From positions 1-58,878 of the forward strand of contig NZ_JAMLJJ010000010.1 of NCBI RefSeq assembly GCF_023736155.1: a stretch of DNA of 58,878 nucleotides, written 5' to 3'. The stretch's first letter is position 1. The number at the start of each line of letters is the position of its first letter. A program made the translations under genes and the position numbers. Source of the stretch: Larsenimonas salina. Its GTDB lineage: Bacteria > Pseudomonadota > Gammaproteobacteria > Pseudomonadales > Halomonadaceae. This document shows, in pieces, positions 8,035 through 14,541 of this stretch. The notes beneath the pieces are model-generated. The model was not told the DNA's origin and searched no databases. It worked only from the letters and a program-made list of their open reading frames with translations.

Positions 8035-9054
8035 CTATTGAAGGGTGCTCGGACCAGCGACGGATTTCTTGAGCACCTCGGCGTAAACTTCCAGCGGCGT
8101 TCGCCAGTCCAGTGTCTTGCGCGGCCGGGTGTTCAGTGAGTCAGCGATCTCGTCGAGTTCTTCCTGGCTGTAGACCGACAGATCCGTGCCCTTTGGCAGG
8201 TACTGCCGCAACAGCCCGTTGGTATTCTCATTGGAGCCTCGTTGCCATGGGCTATGCGGGTCAGCGAAGTAGATCGCTGTACCGGTCTTCTGCGTGATCT
8301 CGGCATGCTTCACCATCTCTCTGCTTTGGTCGTACGTCATGGACAGGCGCAGAGCTCGCGGCACCTCATTGAGCTTGTCGCTGAAGCCAACGGCCGCCGC
8401 TGTGGCGGTAGTGCCATCCACTTTCGCCAAGATCACCAGGCGCGTGATGCGTTCCACCAGCGTACCGACGGCAGAGCGATTGTTGGCGCCCATGATAAGG
8501 TCGCCCTCCCAGTGGCCAGGCATCAGGCGATCTTCGATCTCAGGCGGCCGCATGTGGATGCTGACCAGCTCGGGAATCTGCTGGCGTCGATCCTTGCCAC
8601 GGCTGCGCGGCCGGCGCTTGCCATTGCCCTGGCGAAGACAGGCGATGAGCTCTTTCTTGAGGCTGCCGCGGGACATCACATAGAGCGCATTGTAGATGGC
8701 CTCATGTGAGACCCGTCGATGTGAATCGTTGGGAGACATGCGCTTCAGTGTGCGGGCTATCTGTTCCGGTGACCAGTACTTGCGCAGCAGGTAGACCACC
8801 ACCTCGAAGAGCTCCCCGTCGGGGTGCAGCTTGGGACGCTGACGTGGCCGATGTCGCGTCAGACGAGCCCGGTAGCCCGCCAGGCCGGCATCGTAGCCCT
8901 TGATCGGATCAACCGTGTTGCGGGCGATTTCTCGCGACACGGTGCTCGGTGCACGGCCCAGGTGAGTGGCGATGGCCCGGATCGAATGAGTGGCTCGCAT
9001 CACCATGATGGCGGCTCGGTCTTCAGCAGAGAGGTGGCGATAGCAGTGAGTCAT
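8035..9054 (-). CDS. IS30-family transposase
   Basis: 339 aa, the usual IS30 length, apparently intact. The N-terminal helix-turn-helix reads HSIRAIATHLGRAPSTVSRE. The DDE catalytic core includes GHWEGDLIMG (first Asp), MTYDQSREM (second Asp) and a Glu in the GSNENTNGLLRQYLP region, all IS30 signatures. It cuts and joins the element ends at 8009 and 9106. Nothing suggests decay, so the element may still be mobile. It points towards the LysR gene. Confidence 0.92.
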   Translation of the reverse strand: MTHCYRHLSAEDRAAIMVMRATHSIRAIATHLGRAPSTVSREIARNTVDPIKGYDAGLAGYRARLTRHRPRQRPKLHPDGELFEVVVYLLRKYWSPEQIARTLKRMSPNDSHRRVSHEAIYNALYVMSRGSLKKELIACLRQGNGKRRPRSRGKDRRQQIPELVSIHMRPPEIEDRLMPGHWEGDLIMGANNRSAVGTLVERITRLVILAKVDGTTATAAAVGFSDKLNEVPRALRLSMTYDQSREMVKHAEITQKTGTAIYFADPHSPWQRGSNENTNGLLRQYLPKGTDLSVYSQEELDEIADSLNTRPRKTLDWRTPLEVYAEVLKKSVAGPSTLQ

Positions 9055-9081
9055 AGCAACACCGTACCTGATGGGTCACGT

Positions 9082-9106
9082 GTTGCACTTGGTCATTGAG
9101 ACCGCC
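9082..9106. repeat. IS30 right terminal inverted repeat
   Basis: The reverse complement begins GGCGGTCTCAA and ends AAGTGCAAC, matching the left end at 8009-8033 with a divergent 5-bp centre. Confidence 0.8.
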
Positions 9107-9132
9107 CTGATAGAGGTGTTATAAATAAGTTA

Positions 9133-9155
9133 ATCCCCCGGCTTTGCCGGGGGAT
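9133..9155 (-). terminator. Hairpin downstream of integrase
   Basis: A perfect 10-bp stem ATCCCCCGGC-TTT-GCCGGGGGAT lies 28 bp past the integrase stop codon. On the minus strand it is followed by TTAACTTATTT, a weak U-rich tail. Likely the integrase terminator. Confidence 0.55.
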
Positions 9156-9182
9156 CACTTACTATTCGGTGACCTCGATTGC

Positions 9183-10391
9183 CTATGTTTGTGAGGGCCC
9201 ACAACAGATGAAGTCTGCCCATTCTTGCATCATCGCCCTTCGCTTCTCGAAAAGGTCGCCACGGCGGTAAGCTGCCTCCACCTTGTTCTCGATGGTGTGA
9301 GCAAGAGCCATCTCCGCGACGTCGCGGGGATAGCTGGTGACTTCGCCCGTCCAGTCGCGAAAGCTCGAGCGGAAGCCGTGGGGTACGTAGTCGCCACGCT
9401 CGCCACCGACGCCATAGCCCATGCCGCGCATCAGCTGCAGCATGGCCATGTTGGAGAGGGGACGACCCTGACGAGCGCCGGGGAAGACGTGTGTATTGCC
9501 CTGCACCTTCGGCAGCTGGGCCAAGAGCTCCACCGCTTGCCGTGACAGCGGCACACGGTGTTCGCGGCGTGCCTTCATTCGGTCAGCTGGGATCGTCCAG
9601 GTTTCATTGTCGAGGTCGATCTCCATCCAATCAGCGCCCAGGACCTCTGAAGTGCGCGTAGCTGTGAAGATCAGGAACTGCAGTGCCCTGGAGGACATGC
9701 TGGTATAGCCCTGAAGCTCGGCCATGAAGGCAGCGACATCGTCGTAGGGCATGGCAGGGTGGTGGGTCACCTTCTTGACCCTTGCCGGCTTTGCCAACAG
9801 CTTATCGAGGTGACCACGCCAGCGGGCAGGATTTACGGGGTCCCGGTAGCTGTGCGCTGCGGCGTAGTCGAGAACGTTCTCAATACGTCCTTGCACGCGC
9901 TTGGCCGTCTCGGTCTTGCCTGTCCAGATCGGCGACAAGATCTTCAGGACGTCCTGGGTGGTAACTTCATCGACCGGCATGGAACCGATCACCGGTCGGG
10001 CATAAGCCTTGAGTGTGCTGACCCACTGCCGCGCGTGCTTGGCGTTTCGCCAGCTGCGGCGGTGAGATTTGATGTAGCGAGCGGCACAGCTGGTGAAGGT
10101 GGGAGTCGTCTCGTCTGCTTGCTCTTCCTCTACCTTTGCCTCAAGAGGGTCAAGGCCCTCCTTGACCAGGCTACGGTTCTTGCCGGCACGCTCACGCGCC
10201 TCAGCAAGGCTGACGTCCGAGTAGCTACCGAGGCCCATGTCGCGAAGCTTGCCATTGCGCCGGAACCGATAGATCCAGCTTGCTCCTCCCTTCTTGCCGA
10301 TCTTGAGATACAGGCCCTCGCCATCATTGGTCAACCCGGGCTTGGCCTCCCTGACCAGTTTCTGTACCCCACGTGTGGTGAGCTTGCCCAT
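9183..10391 (-). CDS. P4-type tyrosine integrase (DUF4102 arm-binding)
   Basis: 402 aa with a GAGGAGG ribosome binding site. The N-terminal DUF4102-like arm-binding domain (LTTRGVQKLVREAKPGLTND...) is followed by a core-binding domain. The catalytic domain carries the tyrosine-recombinase residues: Arg in TATRTSEV, HGFRSSFRDW (H-x2-R), LAHTIENK and the nucleophile Tyr in VEAAYRRG. Full length, so probably active. Such integrases insert islands at the 3' ends of tRNA or tmRNA genes; the gene points into the accessory region and its start faces the putative attachment site at about 10571-10590. This marks the right end of a genomic island carrying the catabolic cluster. Confidence 0.92.
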   Translation of the reverse strand: MGKLTTRGVQKLVREAKPGLTNDGEGLYLKIGKKGGASWIYRFRRNGKLRDMGLGSYSDVSLAEARERAGKNRSLVKEGLDPLEAKVEEEQADETTPTFTSCAARYIKSHRRSWRNAKHARQWVSTLKAYARPVIGSMPVDEVTTQDVLKILSPIWTGKTETAKRVQGRIENVLDYAAAHSYRDPVNPARWRGHLDKLLAKPARVKKVTHHPAMPYDDVAAFMAELQGYTSMSSRALQFLIFTATRTSEVLGADWMEIDLDNETWTIPADRMKARREHRVPLSRQAVELLAQLPKVQGNTHVFPGARQGRPLSNMAMLQLMRGMGYGVGGERGDYVPHGFRSSFRDWTGEVTSYPRDVAEMALAHTIENKVEAAYRRGDLFEKRRAMMQEWADFICCGPSQT

Positions 10392-10570
10392 GGCCGCCTC
10401 CTCGTTGTCGTGGGGATCAGCGTACCATACCCTGGCCCATACTCCAGCCCATACTTTGATTCTGCAATCAGCGATACATATTTGGATGCCTCTGGACGGA
10501 TAAGGAAAAAAATATTGTTAGAACAATGGTTAAGAGGGCTTGTCTGGACTTTCTTGTATGCTAACTAAGC

Positions 10571-10590
10571 GGAATCCCCCTCCGCCACAG
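10571..10590 (+). other. Putative island attachment site (tRNA 3'-end-like)
   Basis: GGAATCCCCCTCCGCCACAG resembles the T-loop/acceptor 3' end of a tRNA (GAATCCCC...CCGCCA, as in serine tRNAs). No matching 5' half lies upstream, and a rho-independent terminator follows within 6 bp. This is what an integrase-generated 3' remnant next to its original terminator looks like. I could not fold it into an exact tRNA acceptor, so the gene identity is uncertain. The region 10392-10570 between it and the integrase holds only the integrase promoter area. Confidence 0.4.
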
Positions 10591-10595
10591 AATTT

Positions 10596-10627
10596 AAAAA
10601 GCCAGCTCATTTGAGCTGGCTTTTTTT
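10596..10627 (+). terminator. Rho-independent terminator
   Basis: AAAAAGCCAGCTCA-TT-TGAGCTGGC followed by seven T. A strong terminator with the A/T ends of a bidirectional one. It sits directly after the tRNA-like remnant and probably belonged to that RNA gene. Confidence 0.85.
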
Positions 10628-10933
10628 ATGCCTTCAAAAAATGGTTAATGAGTCTGTTTGGTTCAAGGGCGTGGTATATCGTACGTTTTTTTGCTGACGT
10701 TTTTCGGCGAGTGGGCACGCGACGGCCGGATGCTCGTGCTTTTGCGTTTTGATATAACCTTCCCTGTGGCGCTGCAGGCCCGCCTGACATCATGACTTCT
10801 TTACAAAATAAGTAGTGCGAAGCCGTTCCATTGAGTTTGAAGTAATAGACGCGTGTGCCTTGCTGATTGAACCAAGCCCAGGCCAGGGCCTGCGCCATTA
10901 TTGATCGACTCCGAACATCATCGAGGGAATGAC
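10628..10933. other. Gene-free spacer, nothing convincing
   Basis: About 300 bp between the island boundary and the DUF1007 gene. It is AT-richer than its surroundings. A minus-strand reading frame of 90 codons (10626-10898) has no ribosome binding site, no recognisable domain and a biased Arg/Lys tail. It must contain the promoter for the DUF1007-NicO pair, but I see no clear -35/-10 pair and no Zur- or NikR-like palindrome. Confidence 0.4.
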
Positions 10934-11623
10934 TTGAAACGTGTTTCTAGCCTCAGGCGCGCGTGTTGGCGCGCGGTACTTGCCGCATGTGTGTGGAGTG
11001 CCTTTCCGCTTGCTGCTGCGGCTCATCCCCATGGCTGGGTCGATATCAGCGTCGAGGGTGTCTTTGACGCTCAGGGCCGGCTGACGGCGCTGAATCAACA
11101 TTGGCGGATGGACCCGCTCTACAGTCAGGTGCTGATGGAGGATATCCAGCGTGAGGCAGAGGCGGCGTCTCTGGAGGCGCGTCTTGACGCACTTGGCGTC
11201 GAGATACGCGATAACCTCGCGCGACAGCATAACCTTACCCAGATGCGCCTGGACGGGCGCGCCGTCGCGCAGGCCCCGGTGACCGAGATGACGACCCGCT
11301 ACCGCGACCGGCGTCTGGTGTTCAGCTTCACGCTTCCGCTTGCTGCGCCGCTCAGTCTGGCGGGCCACACCTTCCGCTATCAGGTGTTCGACCCGACCTA
11401 TTACATCGAGATGCTGCACGAGGCCAACGAGCAGGGCACTGAACCCCTGCCTTCTGCGTTGCAGCTTCGTGATGCCCCCAAGGGCTGCACGACAAACATC
11501 ATCGAGGCGACGCCAGACCCTAAGAAAGTGGCCGAAGCCGCGATGCTTGATCGAACGCAGCAGGGCGAGCCGGATCTGGGGCGTTTCTTTGCAGAGACGG
11601 GAGAGATTGCATGCCCCGGATGA
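10934..11623 (+). CDS. DUF1007 periplasmic protein, partner of metal permease
   Basis: 229 aa from a TTG at 10934, preceded by GAGGGA at good spacing; the next in-frame TTG at 10901 lacks a ribosome binding site. A signal peptide (RRACWRAVLAACVWSAF, cleavage near AAA-HPHGW) leads to the HPHGW motif that opens DUF1007 proteins. The rest is a predicted beta-rich periplasmic domain with a conserved FDPTYYIEM segment. These proteins almost always accompany NicO/RcnA-type permeases, as here (13-bp overlap with the next gene). The exposed N-terminal His pair suggests metal handling on the outer side. Exact role unproven. Confidence 0.82.
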   Translation: MKRVSSLRRACWRAVLAACVWSAFPLAAAAHPHGWVDISVEGVFDAQGRLTALNQHWRMDPLYSQVLMEDIQREAEAASLEARLDALGVEIRDNLARQHNLTQMRLDGRAVAQAPVTEMTTRYRDRRLVFSFTLPLAAPLSLAGHTFRYQVFDPTYYIEMLHEANEQGTEPLPSALQLRDAPKGCTTNIIEATPDPKKVAEAAMLDRTQQGEPDLGRFFAETGEIACPG

Positions 11624-12663
11624 GCGTGAAGGCCGCGTTTTGGGGGCCGCTTTTCGTGTTGATCGCACTCGGCGTGGTGGGCTACGTCTCGGGCTGGCAC
11701 CACCAGATGGTCGTGCATATCGTCGTGTGGCAGGGCCGGCTCTATCATGCGCTGGTCGATGCGATTTCGGCGCTCGAGCATGCCCCGGATGTGACCACGT
11801 GGAGTGCGCTTCTGGGCGTCAGTTTCGGGTACGGGGTGTTTCATGCAGCGGGGCCAGGGCATGGCAAGATCGTTCTGAGCACGTATCTGGCCTCCCAGGG
11901 CGGGGCGTGGCGGCGAGCGCTCGGGCTGTCGGCCATGGCCTCCCTGCTACAGGGGCTTACGGCGGTGCTCTTGATTGCCGTATTGGTGTTCGGGCTCGGG
12001 TGGTTAACGAGAGAGGCGATGGGCAGTGTCGAACACGCCGAGCTTGCAAGCTTTCTGATGGTGACACTGGTTGGCGTGTGGCTCTGCTGCCGTTCGGTGA
12101 TTCGTCTGCGACGTGCCGCGACCTCAGATAAGGCCGCCACCGAACGTGATCGGCCCATTTCGAGTCTTGTGTCGCCCGCGTCCGGCTCGTTGGTATTTAC
12201 GCCTTCAACGCCGGAAGATCGCCACGGTACTCAGTGCGGCTGCGGCCACGAACACCACATTAGCCCGGATACCGCCCGTGACTGGCGCGTGGCGCTACTG
12301 ACCGTGCTGTCGATCGGGGTTCGACCCTGCAGTGGCGCCGTGTTGCTTTTGGGCGCAGCGGCGCTGCTCGATCAGTTCGGGAAGGGTGTGATTGCGGTGT
12401 TTGCGATGTCGCTTGGAACCGCGCTGACCGTAACAGCCCTTGCGCTATTGAGCGTGGTTGCCCGCGACTGGGTTTCACGTCATATGCGGCCAACCAGGCA
12501 TCGAAGGCCTTGGGCGGCCTGGATTAGTCTGGCGGGCGGCGCACTGATTCTTGCGCTTGGTCTTTCGTTGACGCTTGCCAAGTGGCAGAGCACGTCCAGT
12601 GAGGCGCCCCCTTTGCTTGGAAGCCCTGAAACGCGCGGTGGGGGAGTAATGAAAAGCGGCTGA
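11611..12663 (+). CDS. NicO/RcnA-family nickel-cobalt (or zinc) permease
   Basis: 350 aa; ATG at 11611 with GGAGAG upstream, overlapping the DUF1007 gene. Multi-pass inner-membrane protein with the family signatures HAAGPGHGK (about residue 78) and IGVRPCSGAVLLL (about 232). Between them is a hydrophilic loop ending in CGCGHEHHISPD, a probable metal-binding stretch. NicO proteins move Ni2+/Co2+, often outward. The co-located DUF1007 protein and the zinc-type repressor nearby leave zinc or cobalt possible. The stop codon lies in the loop of its terminator. Confidence 0.83.
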   Translation: MPRMSVKAAFWGPLFVLIALGVVGYVSGWHHQMVVHIVVWQGRLYHALVDAISALEHAPDVTTWSALLGVSFGYGVFHAAGPGHGKIVLSTYLASQGGAWRRALGLSAMASLLQGLTAVLLIAVLVFGLGWLTREAMGSVEHAELASFLMVTLVGVWLCCRSVIRLRRAATSDKAATERDRPISSLVSPASGSLVFTPSTPEDRHGTQCGCGHEHHISPDTARDWRVALLTVLSIGVRPCSGAVLLLGAAALLDQFGKGVIAVFAMSLGTALTVTALALLSVVARDWVSRHMRPTRHRRPWAAWISLAGGALILALGLSLTLAKWQSTSSEAPPLLGSPETRGGGVMKSG

Positions 12664-12675
12664 ACAGCCGCTTTT
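12652..12675 (+). terminator. Rho-independent terminator of the permease operon
   Basis: AAAAGCGGCTG-AA-CAGCCGC followed by five T; perfect 11-bp stem with the permease stop codon in the loop. The A-rich left side makes it potentially bidirectional, serving the converging histidine-rich gene too. Confidence 0.85.
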
Positions 12676-12725
12676 TGCGTTTGCGCGGTAACCGTCAAGT
12701 ACGCCGGAACCGATACCGATGACCG

Positions 12726-13079
12726 TTACGCCAGCGTGATCGGGCCGTGATTGTCGCAGTGGTCGCCATGGGGGTGATGCAAGTGACCGTCAACCAGATA
12801 ATCGACATGGTCCCCATGGGGGACGGCTTCATGACCGCAGCCCGGGCCATGCACGTGGTCGGCATCGTGACCTGAGCACTCATGGGCAGGTGTGCAGGTA
12901 TTTGGGTTGGTTTCGGATTCTTCGATCACGTGCTCATCGACGTGGTCGCCATGAGGATGATGAAGGTGACCGTCGTGCAGATAATCCACGTGGTCTTCAT
13001 GGCGAATGGCGGTATGACCACACTGGTCGCCATGCTGGTGAGGGTGGTTGCCGTGCTGAGATTGATCGCAGGTAGACAT
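12726..13079 (-). CDS. Histidine-rich metal-binding repeat protein
   Basis: 117 aa, AAGGAG ribosome binding site, about a quarter His with many Asp, Cys and Gly. Two copies of a module H-x-DHVDYL-x-DGHLHHPHGDH occur at about residues 26-47 and 87-108. Each is preceded by a CGH element (QCGHTAIRH, GCGHEAVPH), separated by an Asn/Cys-containing linker. No signal peptide, so probably a cytoplasmic Zn/Ni/Co buffer or chaperone. It follows the ArsR repressor gene by 35 bp and would be derepressed by metal with it. Homologues have sometimes been misnamed as enzymes; nothing here resembles an enzyme. Confidence 0.8.
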   Translation of the reverse strand: MSTCDQSQHGNHPHQHGDQCGHTAIRHEDHVDYLHDGHLHHPHGDHVDEHVIEESETNPNTCTPAHECSGHDADHVHGPGCGHEAVPHGDHVDYLVDGHLHHPHGDHCDNHGPITLA

Positions 13080-13114
13080 GTATGACTCCTTGATTGACGA
13101 ATATATCGACCGCG

Positions 13115-13459
13115 TTAGTGCGGTGTGACTTCTTCGGCCGCATGGCCGACGATGTTGTTCAATAGAACACGGACATGGTCGTCGGCGAGGGCGTAGTAAA
13201 TGTGCTTGGCCTCACGGCGCCGAGACACCAGGCGGCCGGCGTACAGCGTTTTAAGGCGTGCCGAGATGCTGCTGACCTTGGCCTGTTCGAGCTCAACCAG
13301 TTCAGACACACACATCTCGCGCTGGCTCAACCAAAGCAGCAAGCGAAGCCGGGCAGGGTCGCTCATGGCGTGGCACATGGCGGCCGCTGCGGTCAGCTGA
13401 TCTGGGCCGCACTCGATATCGACAAGGGTCGCTGTGTCATGTGTGCATTTGGTTTTCAA
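13115..13459 (-). CDS. ArsR/SmtB-family metal-responsive repressor
   Basis: 114 aa from a TTG at 13459. Winged-helix repressor with recognition helix AKVSSISARLKTLYAGRL. The C-terminal helix reads ADDHVRVLLNNIVGHAAEE, i.e. D-x-H-x10-H-x2-E. This is exactly the inter-subunit alpha-5 zinc site pattern of SmtB (Asp, His, His, Glu), so zinc or cobalt sensing is likely. An N-terminal KCTHD could add ligands. The alpha-3 region has one Cys only (MCVSEL), unlike the arsenic ELCVC site. It heads the operon with the histidine-rich gene; a dyad operator overlaps its promoter. Confidence 0.87.
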   Translation of the reverse strand: MKTKCTHDTATLVDIECGPDQLTAAAAMCHAMSDPARLRLLLWLSQREMCVSELVELEQAKVSSISARLKTLYAGRLVSRRREAKHIYYALADDHVRVLLNNIVGHAAEEVTPH

Positions 13460-13473
13460 TGCTCAAGCACCCT

Positions 13474-13520
13474 CATTCCAAGATTTCATGGAATGATAGA
13501 GTGTTTTGCGTCAGCGTCAA
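13474..13520 (-). promoter_or_regulatory. ArsR promoter with overlapping operator palindrome
   Basis: On the minus strand, TTGACG (13520-13515), a 16-bp spacer and TATCAT (13498-13493) form a good sigma-70 promoter. Directly overlapping the -10 is the inverted repeat CATTCCA-N8-TGGAATG (13474-13495, read on either strand). Metal-sensing ArsR proteins repress from such dyads at or just downstream of -10. Autoregulation of the ArsR-His-rich operon is the natural reading. Confidence 0.65.
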
Positions 13521-14437
13521 GCCCCTGCCGCCTTGACCGCGCCGACCGTTTGTTTGAGCTCGGCCTCGATCAGATCGACAAAGGCGCGGGTACGCGTCGA
13601 GATGCCGTTGCGATCGGGGTAGATCGCAACGATTTCAAGCGGGGCCGGGGTGTGATCAAGCGTCAGCTCGATCAGTTCTCCCGTGGCCAGATACGGCTCG
13701 CAAAACGCGGTGGGAATGATGGCGTAACCGATGCCGGCCACGGCACCCGAGATCAGCATCTGGCTGCTGTCGACCCGGTAGCGGCTGGTCGTTCGAAGCG
13801 TTACAGCCTGCCCCCTGTCATCGAGAAACACCCAGGGATTGGCCTTGAGCGCGGTCAACGTCGAAATGCAGGGCTCTCCAGCCAGGGCCTTGATCGTGGC
13901 TGGCGGTGAGCGATCGCCCAGAAGGGATGGCGCGACCACCACCGAGCTTTTCATGGTCAGAAGCGGTCGAATCACTTGAGTACTGTCGGCCTTGTCGCCC
14001 CGGTGGTAGGCGATCGACACATGGACGTCACGCCGAACCGGGTCCAGCGGCGCCATGCTGGTAATGCATTCAAGCTCAAGGCTCGGATGCGCCTTGGTGA
14101 ACTGCGCAATGCAGCCATTGAGCCATGTCACACCGAATTCCGACGGAATCGCGACCGTCAGGGTGCCGCTGAGTGTGCCCTGATGACTCTTGACGTCGTT
14201 GCCGAGGTCTTCAAGTTCCTCGATCAATGGGCGCGCGCGTTCGGCCAGCGCTCGGCCTTCTGCCGTCAGCCTCAAGTGCCGCGTGCTTCGAAGAATCAGT
14301 TGCTGACCGAGCTGGCGTTCGAACGCTTTCAGTTGGCGGGCAAGGGTGGAGTTGGGGATGCCTAGTATCTTCGATGCGGCCAGAATCGATTCCTGCTCGG
14401 CCACTGCCAGAAAGAGCTTCAAGTGATTGAGGTTCAA
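13517..14437 (-). CDS. LysR-family transcriptional regulator
   Basis: 306 aa from a TTG at 14437; no in-frame ATG precedes the helix-turn-helix. The DNA-binding domain (1-65) contains ESILAASKILGIPNSTLARQ, followed by an effector domain of the group acting on diverse organic ligands. Divergent from the aceE gene with about 100 bp between them, so it probably controls aceE and itself. Its ligand might relate to pyruvate or acetyl-CoA supply, but this is only inferred from position. Its 3' end overlaps the -35 of the ArsR promoter. Confidence 0.83.
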   Translation of the reverse strand: MNLNHLKLFLAVAEQESILAASKILGIPNSTLARQLKAFERQLGQQLILRSTRHLRLTAEGRALAERARPLIEELEDLGNDVKSHQGTLSGTLTVAIPSEFGVTWLNGCIAQFTKAHPSLELECITSMAPLDPVRRDVHVSIAYHRGDKADSTQVIRPLLTMKSSVVVAPSLLGDRSPPATIKALAGEPCISTLTALKANPWVFLDDRGQAVTLRTTSRYRVDSSQMLISGAVAGIGYAIIPTAFCEPYLATGELIELTLDHTPAPLEIVAIYPDRNGISTRTRAFVDLIEAELKQTVGAVKAAGA

Positions 14438-14440
14438 GTT

Positions 14441-14468
14441 TTTCTCGTTTTAGGGAAGGTGTTTCTCG
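14441..14468. promoter_or_regulatory. Direct repeat in LysR-aceE intergenic region
   Basis: TTTCTCG occurs at 14441-14447 and again at 14462-14468, 21 bp apart (two helical turns), each followed by a four-base T or A run. It is the only repeated element in the shared control region and could be a regulator contact site. Weak evidence. Confidence 0.3.
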
Positions 14469-14541
14469 AAAACTAGGATTGTCGGCGTGGCCGGTCAACC
14501 TTAGCGTCTTGGGACGTTGGAACGGACCAGGAGAACAAGAG

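Larger units (their letters stand above)
8009..9106 (-). mobile_element. IS30-family insertion sequence, complete
   Basis: About 1.1 kb bounded by 25-bp imperfect inverted repeats. The left end (8009-8033) and the reverse complement of the right end (9082-9106) both begin GGCGGTCTCAA and end AAGTGCAAC; about 21 of 25 positions match. One intact transposase fills the interior. IS30 elements transpose by a DDE enzyme and usually make very short target duplications; none is obvious here. Insertion is between the LysR gene and the integrase. Confidence 0.85.

Noticed and set aside
10626-10898. 90-codon minus-strand frame between the island end and DUF1007
   Set aside because: No ribosome binding site, no recognised family, biased composition; starts inside the terminator of the neighbouring RNA remnant.
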